From positions 3,224,001-3,288,000 of the forward strand of contig CBDHCM010000006.1 in NCBI GenBank assembly GCA_965261105.1: a DNA stretch of 64,000 nucleotides. Direction: 5' to 3'. Below, piece after piece: positions 35,325 through 44,290 of this stretch (positions are counted from its first letter, which is position 1; every line of letters begins with the position of its first letter). A program made the translations under genes and the position numbers. A model generated the notes under the pieces. That model was not told the origin of the DNA. It worked only from the letters and a program-made list of their open reading frames with translations, and ran no database searches. Source of the DNA: Aldehydirespirator sp965261105 (lineage in GTDB: Bacteria > Actinomycetota > Acidimicrobiia > Acidimicrobiales > Aldehydirespiratoraceae).

Positions 35325-36362
35325 GTGCTGGTCGAACGGGTCGAACAGAAGTGGATCGAGGCCTTCGCGGAGACGTTCCGGCTGTGCGGGGTGTCACGGG
35401 GCGAGACCGCCGCGGTTTTCTCGGAGTCCCAGAGCCGCCCGGTGAACGTGGAACTCGCCGACCTGGCCCTGCAGCGCCTCGGGGCGCGGGTGTTCCGTGT
35501 GAGCGTGCCCACCCCGCCCCAGCAGGTGCCGGTACCGGTGCGCTCCACCGGCGCGTCGGACGCCATCGGCGGGCTCGAGCCGGTGATAGCAGCTCTGGCG
35601 GCGGCCGCTTTCGTGGCCGACTGCACCGTGGAGGGACTGCTGCACGCCCCCGAGCTGAGCGCGATCCTCGCCGGCGGAGCCCGCATCCTCATGGTCTCCA
35701 ACGAGCATCCCGAGATCCTGGAGCGGCTCGTGCCAGACCCCGCGCTGAGGAGCCGGGTGGACCAGGGGGCAGCCATGCTGGAGCACGCCTCGGAGATGCG
35801 GGTCACCTCAGAGGCGGGCACCGACTTGACCGTCGACGTGTCCCAGGCGCCGGCCGCCTCGAGTTGGGGCTGCACCAACGGTCCGGGAACGATCGCCCAC
35901 TGGCCCGGCGGGCTCTGCCTGTGCTTCCCGCCCGCGGGCACTGTCAACGGCACGCTCATGCTCGATGTCGGCGACGTGAACCTCACCTTCAAGCGCTACC
36001 TGGAGTCGCCGGTGAGACTGCGCATCGCCGACGACTACATCACCGACATCTCCGGCCCGGGACTCGACGCCGAACTCACCTCCAGCTACCTGGAGGCATG
36101 GGACGACCCCGACGCCTACGCGGTGTCCCACGTCGGCTGGGGCATGAACCCCGCGGCCCGCTGGGACGCCCTCACCATGTACGACCGCTCCCAGCTCAAC
36201 GGCACCGAACTGCGAGCCTTCGCCGGCAACTTCTTGTACTCAACCGGCGCCAACGAGACCGCCGGGCGCCACACCCTGGGCCACTTCGACCTGCCCATGC
36301 GCAACTGCACCGTCACCCTTGACGGCCGCACCGTCGTGTCCGCGGGCCGGGTGGCGTTCTGA
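35325..36362 (+). CDS. M29-like/NicX-type protein (2,5-dihydroxypyridine 5,6-dioxygenase family)
   Basis: A 345-residue protein of the family joining M29 aminopeptidases and NicX, the Fe-dependent ring-cleaving 2,5-dihydroxypyridine dioxygenase of nicotinic-acid breakdown. Segments supporting this are SESQSRPVNVELADLALQRLGARVF at the start, GTDLTVDVSQAPAASSWGCTNGPGTIAHWPGGLCLCFPP in the middle and EAWDDPDAYAVSHVGWGMNPAARWD...GNFLYSTGANETAGRHTLGHFDLPMRNCTV at the end, which hold the Glu/His metal ligands. GTG 35325 follows GGGAGAGGGCGG. No other nicotinate genes are nearby, so the substrate is open. Confidence 0.8.
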   Translation: MLVERVEQKWIEAFAETFRLCGVSRGETAAVFSESQSRPVNVELADLALQRLGARVFRVSVPTPPQQVPVPVRSTGASDAIGGLEPVIAALAAAAFVADCTVEGLLHAPELSAILAGGARILMVSNEHPEILERLVPDPALRSRVDQGAAMLEHASEMRVTSEAGTDLTVDVSQAPAASSWGCTNGPGTIAHWPGGLCLCFPPAGTVNGTLMLDVGDVNLTFKRYLESPVRLRIADDYITDISGPGLDAELTSSYLEAWDDPDAYAVSHVGWGMNPAARWDALTMYDRSQLNGTELRAFAGNFLYSTGANETAGRHTLGHFDLPMRNCTVTLDGRTVVSAGRVAF

Positions 36363-36431
36363 CCACGGGTCAGCGGACGGGTGTCAAACGCCTCCCGGTT
36401 CGCGCGGTGTTTCCCGCTCTTGTTCGCTTCG

Positions 36432-36656
36432 CTCACGGGCCGCTCGGGCCGCGGTCTGCGGAAATATGTAGAGAAACCCGTCATATAGAAGCAAACCCGT
36501 ACAGATTTGAGGCGAGCTTGACATGACGCTACTCACGGGCCGCTCGGGCCGCGGCCTGCGGAAATATGTAGAGAAACCCGTCATATAGAAGCAAACCCGT
36601 ACAGATTTGAGGCGAGCTTGACATAACGCTACTCACGGGCCGCTCGGGCCGCGGCC
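36432..36656. repeat. 100-bp tandem repeat (two full units, one partial)
   Basis: Units at 36432-36531 and 36532-36631 differ at only a few bases; a third begins at 36632 and breaks off after about 25 bp. Each starts CTCACGGGCCGCTCGGGCC and has an AT-rich second part (AAATATGTAGAGAAACC). The first ~60 bp upstream and into unit 1 (from 36397) resemble 52584-52652. The 418-bp gap 36363-36780 holds no gene; an AGCGCCA triplet run (36662-36685) follows. Confidence 0.8.
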
Positions 36657-36780
36657 TCGCCCAGCGCCAAGCGCCAAGCGCCAAGCGATGATCCTCATGA
36701 ACGCGACTCATCCGCTCGGCCTTTAGGCGCCGGTCTAGGCTGACCCGGCACTGCCCAGCCGCGCCTCAGGAGCCCGTCAC

Positions 36781-37998
36781 ATGAGTCCTCACGCCCTGCT
36801 CCATCCCTTCGCCCCGGCAGCCAAGCCGGAGTCCGACATGATCAACATCGTGCGGGCGTCGGGCTCCACGCTCTACGACGACGAGGGCAAGTCGTACATC
36901 GACGGCCTGGCCAGCCTCTGGTACTGCCAGATCGGCCACGGCCGCCCCGAGATGGCCGACGCAGTGGCTGCACAGATGCGCGACCTGGCCGTCTACAACA
37001 CGTTCGACCCGTTCACCAACCCGCCCGCGGCCCGAGCGGCCGAGATGATCGTGGAGCGCTCCCCCCTGAGCGACGGCCGGGTGTTCCTGGGCTGCTCGGG
37101 ATCGGAGGCGGTCGACACCGCGCTCAAGCTCGCCCGCCTCTACGCCCAGCGCACCAGCGGCGCCGACCGCCAGATCGTGATCACTCGGACCAACGGCTAC
37201 CACGGCACCAACTTCGGCGGCACCTCCGCCCAGGGCATCGCCCTCAACCGCGAGGGCTGGGGCGACCTGGTCCCCCACTTCGTGGAAGTCCCCCACGACG
37301 ACATCGAGGCGATGGCCACCACCTTCGCCGAGCACGGCGAGCGGGTGGCCGCGGTGATCTCCGAGCCGGTGCAGGGCGCGGGCGGCGTGTTCCCCCCGCC
37401 GGAGGGCTACCTCACCGGAGTCCGCCGGCTGTGCGACCAGCACGGCGCTCTGCTCATCCTCGATGAGGTGATCTGCGGGTTCGGGCGTACCGGGGAGTGG
37501 TTCGGGGCCCAGACCTTCGACGTAATGCCCGACATGATGACCTTCGCCAAGGGCGTGACCTCGGGCTATCTGCCGCTCAGCGGCGTGATCGTGAGCCGCC
37601 GGGTGTGCGAGAACCTCGAGGAGCCCGGCTTCATCCTGCGAACCGGCTACACCTACTCGGGCCATCCCACCGTCGCCGCGGCCGCGGTGAAGAACATGGA
37701 GATCATCGCCGACGAGGGCCTGGTGCAGCGGGCCCGCCACGTCGGCCGCAAGCTGGTGGAGGGTCTCGACGCGCTGGCGTCCGACGGCCTCATCGTGTCG
37801 CACCGCGGCAACGGTGCGGTGCAGGCCGCAGTGCTCGACCGCCCGTCCATGGACGTGCGCAACGACATGCTGCGGCGCGGCGTGGTCGTGCGGCCCATCA
37901 ACGACGCTCTGGCCATCTGCCCGCCGCTGGTGATCACCGACGACGAGATCGGCCGCATCATCGACACCATGGCCGAGTCCCTGCGCGCCGTGGCGTAA
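36781..37998 (+). CDS. Class III (omega-type) aminotransferase
   Basis: A 405-residue PLP enzyme of the beta-alanine/putrescine:pyruvate aminotransferase group. Evidence: ASGSTLYDDEGKSYIDGLASLWYCQIGHG, FLGCSGSEAVDTALKLAR, TRTNGYHGTNFGGTSAQG, VISEPVQGAGGVFPPPEGYL and LLILDEVICGFGRTGEWFG (PLP Asp), MTFAKGVTSGYLPLSGV (Schiff-base Lys) and TYSGHPTVAAAA. It transfers an omega-amino group to pyruvate or a keto acid. Lying downstream of the ureohydrolase gene, it could process the resulting amine, but a 420-bp repeat-filled gap separates them. Confidence 0.92.
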   Translation: MSPHALLHPFAPAAKPESDMINIVRASGSTLYDDEGKSYIDGLASLWYCQIGHGRPEMADAVAAQMRDLAVYNTFDPFTNPPAARAAEMIVERSPLSDGRVFLGCSGSEAVDTALKLARLYAQRTSGADRQIVITRTNGYHGTNFGGTSAQGIALNREGWGDLVPHFVEVPHDDIEAMATTFAEHGERVAAVISEPVQGAGGVFPPPEGYLTGVRRLCDQHGALLILDEVICGFGRTGEWFGAQTFDVMPDMMTFAKGVTSGYLPLSGVIVSRRVCENLEEPGFILRTGYTYSGHPTVAAAAVKNMEIIADEGLVQRARHVGRKLVEGLDALASDGLIVSHRGNGAVQAAVLDRPSMDVRNDMLRRGVVVRPINDALAICPPLVITDDEIGRIIDTMAESLRAVA

Positions 37999-38509
37999 AC
38001 CGCCATCCGCAACACCGGCTAGTGAGGGCGCCTGAAGTCACCCCGAACCGTCGGGAGGGACGGCGTGCCGTAAGCGACGCGTCCAAGACGCGGCGTCGGG
38101 CTCGGACGCGCCAGCCCGGTACAGCCCACCGCAGTCCGACACCGCACGTCTGTCACACCCCGTCCCTACGATCGGGAGCTGTCGAATCCGCGACCAGCCG
38201 CCCTGGAGCTGTAAGTGTAGGGAGAAGGATCCGTAGCTGGAGGCCAACTTGGATTTCACGCTCAGTGGTCAGCGCGCAGAGTTGACGCGAGGGCGAGTGA
38301 CTGGGTCGCTCAAAGGCGTTCGCCAGAGCCGCTCCTCCGGCACATTGTCGTCGTGGACGACCAGCCATAGCCCGGCGAAGCAGGCCGTCGAAGTCGCTAC
38401 GGGTCTTGATCGCCTCGAGTTCACAAGTGCTCGAGCTCCAAGCGTCCTCAAACGCTTGGGCTTTGATCTCTCACGTACTGACTGCCCATAGGCCACTGGA
38501 GTCCATGAC
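37999..38509. other. Intergenic region with no supported gene
   Basis: About 510 bp at the border of the restriction operon. An 80-codon plus-strand frame (38249-38491) with a TTG start after GGAGG is the only candidate and matches nothing I know. Base composition becomes less GC-rich towards the methyltransferase gene, consistent with the edge of a transferred island. Confidence 0.45.
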
Positions 38510-39916
38510 ATGGCAACACACAATCCGAACAGCGGTAAGCAGCGCAGCGACTTCCCCGACCGAACCAAGATACGTCGCGCGCTGTATCGAGCCGCCGGAG
38601 TTCGAAAGGGAAAAACGCCGACTGGGCTAGCCGTCCGCAACGCCGTGGAAGCGCTAACTCCTGCGGCGTCTCTCGGGATCGACGAGAGCTTCGTCGCAGC
38701 GAAGATGGCCCGGCAAGGTCCAGTCCATGTTGTGGACCTGTTCAGCGGCTGCGGGGGGATGTCGGCTGGCTTTGCAAGCATCAACGGCATCCTGTCCGCA
38801 TACCGACTCACCGCTGCAGCCGACATCGATGAGGTGGCCAACCGCTCTTTTTCTGCCAACCTCGGCCTGGAGCCGGACCAGCTGGACATCAGCCAAGCGG
38901 CACTGCAACCAGATGAATCCCCCTTCCTCCGACGCGTGAGGGATTCGCGTGGCACAGACCCGCTCGTCCTTATCGGGTGCGCTCCTTGCCAGGGGTTTTC
39001 GTCGCACCGCAACTCCGCGGGCCGTACCGACCCTCGCAACGGCCTCTTCGCTGACTTCGTGACCCTCGCGCTACACCTCAAGCCAGACGTAATCGTCGCC
39101 GAGAATGTCCCAGAGCTATTGACCGAGATCTACTGGCCTCACATCGAGTCGGCTCAACAGCGCTTGGTCGCCGCAGGCTACGATGTCCATTTGTCTGTCC
39201 ACAACATGGCAGCCTTCGGCGTGCCACAGGATCGGTATCGAGCCCTGCTATTGGCATCACAGAACCCGCTGTTTCCTCCAGAGGGCTTCCTCGCGAGCAC
39301 GGAGTTCCGTACGGTTCGGCAAGCGATCGGGCATCTTGATGCCATCGCGCCCGGGGTGCCGGCTGCCAACGATGAACTCCACGTCACGGCTGGGCATCGG
39401 GCGTCGACAGTTGCGACGATCGCATCCATCCCTCGTGACGGAGGCTCGCGTCCGCCCTGGGAGGGTCCTGCAAGCCTCCAGCGCATGGCAGACCGTCAGG
39501 GAAGGCCCGGCTATGAGGACGTGTACGGGAGACTCTGGTGGGACCGGCCTTCGATCACCATCACGGCCTACGCCCGCAACCCTGCCAGCGGGCGATTCTG
39601 CCACCCGGAGCAGAACCGTGGGCTATCGATCCGAGAAGGAGCGCTTCTCCAAGGCTTTCCGTCGAGCTACAAGTTCCACGGCACCCTAGACCCGTGCTTT
39701 CGTCAGATTGGGAACGCGGTGCCACCACAGTTCAGTGCTGTCCTTGCACTCCACGTTCTCGGGCACCTAGTGGGCGCCGACTACGCAGAAGTGCCCGGAA
39801 TCGAGGCTCCTGTCGGGTCCAGCTTTTCCCGCTTGATCCCGACGCTCAAGGCCAACCCGAGTGAGAAGCCGTTAGTCGCACTGGCCAACCGGCGAGCACC
39901 CGCAGGTGTCCGGTAG
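38510..39916 (+). CDS. DNA (cytosine-5) methyltransferase 1 of a LlaJI-like system
   Basis: A 468-residue m5C methyltransferase: motif I VDLFSGCGGMSAGF (near 76), motif IV IGCAPCQGFSSHRN (catalytic Cys, near 155), motif VI VIVAENVPELL, motif VIII QDRYRALLLA, motif IX RLWWDRPSITITAYARNP and motif X FRQIGNAVPPQFSAVL. The ~70-residue N-terminal extension (TKIRRALYRAAGVRKGKTPTG) is outside the core. It shares one base with the next gene, another m5C methyltransferase. A pair with McrB/McrC-like genes is the LlaJI arrangement, in which each enzyme modifies one strand of an asymmetric site. Confidence 0.93.
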   Translation: MATHNPNSGKQRSDFPDRTKIRRALYRAAGVRKGKTPTGLAVRNAVEALTPAASLGIDESFVAAKMARQGPVHVVDLFSGCGGMSAGFASINGILSAYRLTAAADIDEVANRSFSANLGLEPDQLDISQAALQPDESPFLRRVRDSRGTDPLVLIGCAPCQGFSSHRNSAGRTDPRNGLFADFVTLALHLKPDVIVAENVPELLTEIYWPHIESAQQRLVAAGYDVHLSVHNMAAFGVPQDRYRALLLASQNPLFPPEGFLASTEFRTVRQAIGHLDAIAPGVPAANDELHVTAGHRASTVATIASIPRDGGSRPPWEGPASLQRMADRQGRPGYEDVYGRLWWDRPSITITAYARNPASGRFCHPEQNRGLSIREGALLQGFPSSYKFHGTLDPCFRQIGNAVPPQFSAVLALHVLGHLVGADYAEVPGIEAPVGSSFSRLIPTLKANPSEKPLVALANRRAPAGVR

Positions 39917-40983
39917 TGCATGCCATCGATCTCTTCTGCGGAGCCGGCGGAATGACCAGCGGACTCTTGGCGGCTGGCTTCCACGTTCTTGGCGCTATCG
40001 ACAACTGGAAGGCAGCTGTTGCGACGCACGCAGCGAACTTCGACCACCCGGTCTTGCAGGCCGACGTCGCCGAACTCGATGCCAAGGATCTTCTGTCGCA
40101 CCTTGGGACTGACGCCGCGATTCCGATCGATCTCGTGGTGGGCGGGCCACCGTGCCAGGGTTTCTCGATCCAGCGCATCGGACCGGACAACGACGAGCGG
40201 AACAACCTGGTGCTGGACTTCGCTCGTCTGTCAGCGGCGCTTGAGGCACGATATGTGCTGATGGAGAACGTACGAGGCCTGACGGGACGCCGCGGCATGC
40301 CGCTCCTTCAAGAGTTTGTCAGTCGCCTTGAAGACGGCAGCTACAATGTCAGAATCGGCAAAGTCGATGCAGCCGATTTTGGTGTTCCCCAGCGGCGCCA
40401 GCGAGTTATTGTTTCGGCTTGGCGGCGAGGAGAGGCTCCGCTTGACCTGCCGACAAGCTCTTTCTGTTCGAGCCGACCGACCGTGTGGGACGCGATCGGT
40501 GACCTTCCCACGCCGCCCCGAACTGTCGGGCTGTGTCAAGACCCGTTGCACGTCCAGAGCCGTATGTCAGATCTCAACAGGAAGCGACTCGCGCTCATCC
40601 CGCCGGGGGGTGGTTTCGAGGACCTCCCAGAGGAACTGCGTGTTGACTGTCATCGAAACGGGGCGAGCAAGATCGGTCACCGGAACGTGTATGGGCGATT
40701 GGCGCCTGACGAGCCAGCGGTGACCATCACGGCGCGCTTCGATAGCTTCACACGAGGGAAGTTCGCGCATCCCTTTGAGAACCGGAACATCACGCTGCGC
40801 GAAGGTGCACGGCTCCAGACGTTCCCCGATGAGTTCATCTTCACCGGGAACCGTGAAGAGGTGGCTGCCCAGATCGGAAACGCAGTACCGCCAATGCTTG
40901 CCACTGCTCTGGCGTCTGCGGTCGCAGACCGGATCCGCCACCCACAGTCCCCATCCTCGGCCTCTCAGCCAAAGCTCTTCTGA
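39916..40983 (+). CDS. DNA (cytosine-5) methyltransferase 2 of a LlaJI-like system
   Basis: A 355-residue m5C methyltransferase starting at GTG 39916: motif I IDLFCGAGGMTSGLLAAG, motif IV VVGGPPCQGFSIQRIG (catalytic Cys near 77), motif VI YVLMENVRGL, motif VIII FGVPQRRQRVIVSA, motif IX RLAPDEPAVTITARFD and motif X IGNAVPPMLATALA. The target-recognition region (about 185-260) is unrelated to that of its neighbour, so a different strand or site is read. It overlaps both neighbours by one base (TAGTG upstream, TGATG downstream), so the operon is tightly coupled. Confidence 0.94.
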   Translation: MHAIDLFCGAGGMTSGLLAAGFHVLGAIDNWKAAVATHAANFDHPVLQADVAELDAKDLLSHLGTDAAIPIDLVVGGPPCQGFSIQRIGPDNDERNNLVLDFARLSAALEARYVLMENVRGLTGRRGMPLLQEFVSRLEDGSYNVRIGKVDAADFGVPQRRQRVIVSAWRRGEAPLDLPTSSFCSSRPTVWDAIGDLPTPPRTVGLCQDPLHVQSRMSDLNRKRLALIPPGGGFEDLPEELRVDCHRNGASKIGHRNVYGRLAPDEPAVTITARFDSFTRGKFAHPFENRNITLREGARLQTFPDEFIFTGNREEVAAQIGNAVPPMLATALASAVADRIRHPQSPSSASQPKLF

Positions 40984-41822
40984 TGCCGCGCGTCACCTGG
41001 GAAGGGTCTCTCCACCAGAGCTTCCGTCTAATGCCCTCTGTGAGTCCGTCGCGAACTCGCACGCCTAGTCTTGAGGTCTTTCTGACGGCGGCAGGCCAAT
41101 CCCAGCAGGAGGTTCTAGCACGTCTGCCCTATGACGCCGCTCGGTCCGAGACGGATTCGACCATTCCCGATCCTCGGCGCTACCGAGACGCCAAGCACAT
41201 CTATCAGACTCTAGGGCTCTTGTACGAGGGCTCTGACGGCCGAATCACCGTGACGCAGTTCGGGATAGCGGTTCGCCGGTGGCTTGATCGATTGACTCCG
41301 GGGAATGCCCCTGTGCTTGGTCGCCATGCTGCGTCGGCACTTGCTGGCTGCCAACTTCGTAATCCATCACGCGCGGGAAGCGACTACGCGCAATTCGTCG
41401 AGGTCTTTCCCTATGCATTTCTTTGGCGAGCGATGCTCGCGCTCGGTGGGCGGATCAGCTCAGACGAGATGAATAGGGCTCTCTTTCGAGTCACCAATGA
41501 GGACGAGCTAAACGAATGCATCAGCATAATCAGGAAATCCCGCGAGCAGGGCGATGCCGAATTCCTGGGAGAGGAGACGATCACTGTCGTGAACAAGAAT
41601 GACCGCATCATTCCCTGGGTAGCCGTAGGATCGTTTGGGTGGACCCTGATCTCTGACAAGAGCGAGGACGATGAGCGAACTTGGTATCGAGTTCGCTCGA
41701 ACTGCGTCGGGCTACTTCGAGACGCAGCCTGTGTGCGTCACAAGCATTGCGATTTCGAGTCTGTACCCAACTACGTTGAACACATCGCACGACTGGCCGC
41801 CGTTCCCCCGGACCTGAGATGA
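40983..41822 (+). CDS. Unknown protein in LlaJI-like operon, possible DNA-reading part of the nuclease
   Basis: A 279-residue protein with no motif I can name. It has a tyrosine-rich early segment (DPRRYRDAKHIYQTLGLLYEGSDGRITVTQFGIAVRRWLDRL) that looks like a winged-helix-type stretch, then FPYAFLWRAMLALGGRISSDEMNRALFRVTNEDELNECISIIRKSREQGD and a C-terminal half with VNKNDRIIPWVAVGSFGWTLI. LlaJI R1 and McrB carry their DNA-recognition domain N-terminal to the AAA+ part; the McrB-like protein next door lacks one, so this gene may supply it as a separate subunit. It overlaps both neighbours by 1-4 bp. Confidence 0.6.
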   Translation: MPRVTWEGSLHQSFRLMPSVSPSRTRTPSLEVFLTAAGQSQQEVLARLPYDAARSETDSTIPDPRRYRDAKHIYQTLGLLYEGSDGRITVTQFGIAVRRWLDRLTPGNAPVLGRHAASALAGCQLRNPSRAGSDYAQFVEVFPYAFLWRAMLALGGRISSDEMNRALFRVTNEDELNECISIIRKSREQGDAEFLGEETITVVNKNDRIIPWVAVGSFGWTLISDKSEDDERTWYRVRSNCVGLLRDAACVRHKHCDFESVPNYVEHIARLAAVPPDLR

Positions 41823-42655
41823 CCGATTACGGCACTGCGACGGAAGCTGCGATCGAACGAGTCGTGAAGGCTCTCGAACGGTATGGCGGCTCATCAATAA
41901 TTGCATTGGCAGGCGTTCCGGGAACAGGGAAGTCGTACGTGGCGTCGATCGCAGCTCAGCGGTTTACCGACGAACCGCTGCTCGTACGCACCATCCAGTT
42001 CCACCGTTCTTACACCTACGAGGAGTTCGTTGAAGGGATGCGGCTTGACGCCGGTGGAGCTGTTGACATCGTGGCGGGGGTCTTTCTCGAGTGGAACCAA
42101 CAGGCGCTTGACGACCCCGACACGCGTTACGTATTCCTGATCGATGAGCTCACGCGCGCGGACATTGCAACAGTGCTCGGTGAACTCATGACCTACCTTG
42201 AACACAGGGAGATGTCATTTCTGACTATGTACGGGCGACGTCCTGTCAACATTTCCTCGAATCTCCATGTCCTAGCTACCTACAACCCAACGGACAGATC
42301 CGCGCTCGATCTCGACAATGCGCTGATCCGACGAATGAGGATCTTGAGCTTTCTGCCTGATACCAACCAATTGATGGAAATGCTTGAGGAGAGCGACCTG
42401 AGTAAACAATGCCTTGACAGACTGTGCAATATGTTTTCGATATGCAAGAAGGCGTTTCCAGATACATATGAGAGCCTGATGCCGTTCGGCCACGGAATAT
42501 TCAGTCAGGTTGGACAAGAGATCCCGGACCTACACGAGCTGTGGGATGAACGCCTGAGGCATCTCCTCCAACGACCAAGTCTCGATCCACATCCGTTCAA
42601 GCAGGTGATTGAGCAGGCGTATCCATGGCGTGACCCTGGCTACTCGGAGCCGTAG
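41819..42655 (+). CDS. mcrB: McrB-like AAA+ GTPase/ATPase (R1 motor of LlaJI-like system)
   Basis: A 278-residue AAA+ protein: Walker A AGVPGTGKSY (31-40), FHRSYTYEEFVEGMR (the McrB FH.SY.YE.F.EG segment), Walker B YVFLIDELTRADIATVLGEL (104-122) and the McrB-type TYNPTDRSALDLDNALIRRM (154-173), where McrB has MNTADRS. It consists of the motor domain alone; the N-terminal DNA-binding domain of McrB/LlaJI R1 is absent. McrB rings translocate DNA with NTP hydrolysis and activate McrC. ATGA overlap upstream, one-base overlap with mcrC downstream. Confidence 0.92.
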   Translation: MTDYGTATEAAIERVVKALERYGGSSIIALAGVPGTGKSYVASIAAQRFTDEPLLVRTIQFHRSYTYEEFVEGMRLDAGGAVDIVAGVFLEWNQQALDDPDTRYVFLIDELTRADIATVLGELMTYLEHREMSFLTMYGRRPVNISSNLHVLATYNPTDRSALDLDNALIRRMRILSFLPDTNQLMEMLEESDLSKQCLDRLCNMFSICKKAFPDTYESLMPFGHGIFSQVGQEIPDLHELWDERLRHLLQRPSLDPHPFKQVIEQAYPWRDPGYSEP

Positions 42656-43869
42656 TGCCGATCTCTGTCCCTGAGCGCGGTCGCAGCACAGTTTCAGCCT
42701 CTCAACTGGAGGCGTTGCAGGCCTCGCCGGCGTTCTGGGGGCTTGTTGAGCGCGGCGTCGTTAGCGTGACCTTGAGCCCGGGGGGAGGCGCGCGCCTCAG
42801 CGCCGGTCCGTATGTGGGTCGGGCCGTTTGCGGTGATGAGATTCTCGAGATTGTCGAAAAGATCCCAGGTGCACTCAGGTCTCTCTTGAGCTACGCGTCG
42901 GGGTTAGCGTTCAGACTGGAGCCCGTGTCTGGTGCCAGAACCGAGATTGGACCGCTTATCGAGCTCCTCGTGTCAATGTTTCTGGCAGAGACGAGACGTT
43001 ACCTGACCCGCGGTAAGGAGTTTCGGTACTCGCGGAAGAGACACCTCAGTCCAATGGTTGCGGGTGCAATCAGGATTCCCGCCACGGCCCAAGTCCGCGC
43101 TAGGGGCATGCTCCACCAGATTGTATTCGATCGCACTGTCGTAACGCACGAGACCGACAAGAACATCGTCGTGAACCGCTCGCTTCGCGAGATCGAGCGC
43201 ATCGCGGGAACGGTGGAACTCGATACTAGTGTGGTCACTAACGCCCGCTCCTTGAGGATGTACTTCGAGGATTATGCATCTAGCATCGACAAGGGTCGGG
43301 CAGAGTTAGCGCGCACTTCGGAGCGACTGGCGTTGGCAGATGCGGCAGATGCCACCCTCCTGTCGTTAGCGGCTCTGCTTCTACGTCACGAGAGCTTCGA
43401 TAACACGGCTTGGCTTGGCGATTCCACTCCTCGAACATGGTTCGTGAACCTGGAGCAACTGTTCGAGGACGCACTGCGCCAACAGATAAACCGCGCCCGG
43501 TACGCTGGGCTGGTCGCAAGGAGAGGCTCAACGTTCGGCCGAAGTATCTACGCGCCACCAGACTACGCCCGAGTGGATCCCGACATCGTGCTGCTCCAGA
43601 GTGCGGAAGTCGTAGGCGTTGGTGACGCGAAGTACAAGAACTGGTCCGAGACTCCGGCACGATCGGATATATACCAACTGCTCGTGCATGGTGCAGCGTT
43701 CAGCAGCCCGGTTTGCTTCCTCGCCTACGCAAGCGACGAGTATCGGCCTCTCGTGCTCGGCCACTCAGTCACCGGTGCCGCCGTTCATGCCTATGCGTTA
43801 GATGTCACGGATCTTGAGGCTGGCGTCTCTGCCATGCTGTCGGATCTTGATGCACCTGTGATGACGTGA
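42655..43869 (+). CDS. mcrC: McrC-like nuclease (R2 of LlaJI-like system)
   Basis: A 404-residue protein. The N-terminal half (GPYVGRAVCGDEILEIVEKIPGALRSLLSYASGL) is the McrC pattern that contacts McrB. The C-terminal half has the PD-(D/E)xK nuclease: LEQLFEDALRQ (Glu), YARVDPDIVLL (Asp) and VGVGDAKYKNW (DxK). McrC cuts DNA when stimulated by the McrB ring. GTG 42655 is the start. In LlaJI-type systems the cognate methyltransferases protect the host, unlike modification-dependent McrBC of E. coli. Confidence 0.92.
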   Translation: MPISVPERGRSTVSASQLEALQASPAFWGLVERGVVSVTLSPGGGARLSAGPYVGRAVCGDEILEIVEKIPGALRSLLSYASGLAFRLEPVSGARTEIGPLIELLVSMFLAETRRYLTRGKEFRYSRKRHLSPMVAGAIRIPATAQVRARGMLHQIVFDRTVVTHETDKNIVVNRSLREIERIAGTVELDTSVVTNARSLRMYFEDYASSIDKGRAELARTSERLALADAADATLLSLAALLLRHESFDNTAWLGDSTPRTWFVNLEQLFEDALRQQINRARYAGLVARRGSTFGRSIYAPPDYARVDPDIVLLQSAEVVGVGDAKYKNWSETPARSDIYQLLVHGAAFSSPVCFLAYASDEYRPLVLGHSVTGAAVHAYALDVTDLEAGVSAMLSDLDAPVMT

Positions 43870-44288
43870 CAGGCAGGGCCCCTCTCACCAAGTCTGGACA
43901 GATGGCACTTGCGAGAAGGTCTATGCTCAGTCTGAGGTGGCACTACCCATGGAGCGGTCGAGGCGTGGTCTCCGGTACAGCGTCCAGTCTTGCTCTTTGG
44001 GGACGCCGGATCTCACCCGGAGGCGGCACGGACCTGTTGTATTCGTCCATGGGCGCATGGGTGCTTCTGGTATGGATGTCGGCAACCCGACATCGCCCGG
44101 CTGCGAACTCTGAGTCTTGGCATGCGAAACTGCAGCGAAGCGTGGAGCTTGATCGACTCGTGGAGTCGGAACTCGAGAGGATTGGCTGGCACCTTGTGTG
44201 CGTCTGGCAGCAGGAGAGCATCACTGTCCGCGAAGAAACTCCGCTAGGAGTTCGTGGCGCTCGGTTGGATCCGACACGGAAGGGCTGA
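43866..44288 (+). pseudogene. vsr: Frameshifted vsr (very short patch repair endonuclease)
   Basis: Vsr motifs occur in order but in three different frames. RRGLRYSVQSCSLGTPDLTRRRHGPVVFVHG ends near 44054, CFWYGCRQPDIA follows in a second frame (44069 onward), and SWHAKLQRSVELDRLVESELERIGWHLVCVWQQE in a third (44114-44215). At least two frameshifts are needed, so no active nuclease is made. The gene starts in an overlap with mcrC, showing it belonged to the restriction operon. A Vsr beside m5C methyltransferases would repair deaminated sites. An intact but distinct vsr exists at 19.6 kb. Confidence 0.8.
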
Positions 44289-44290
44289 AG

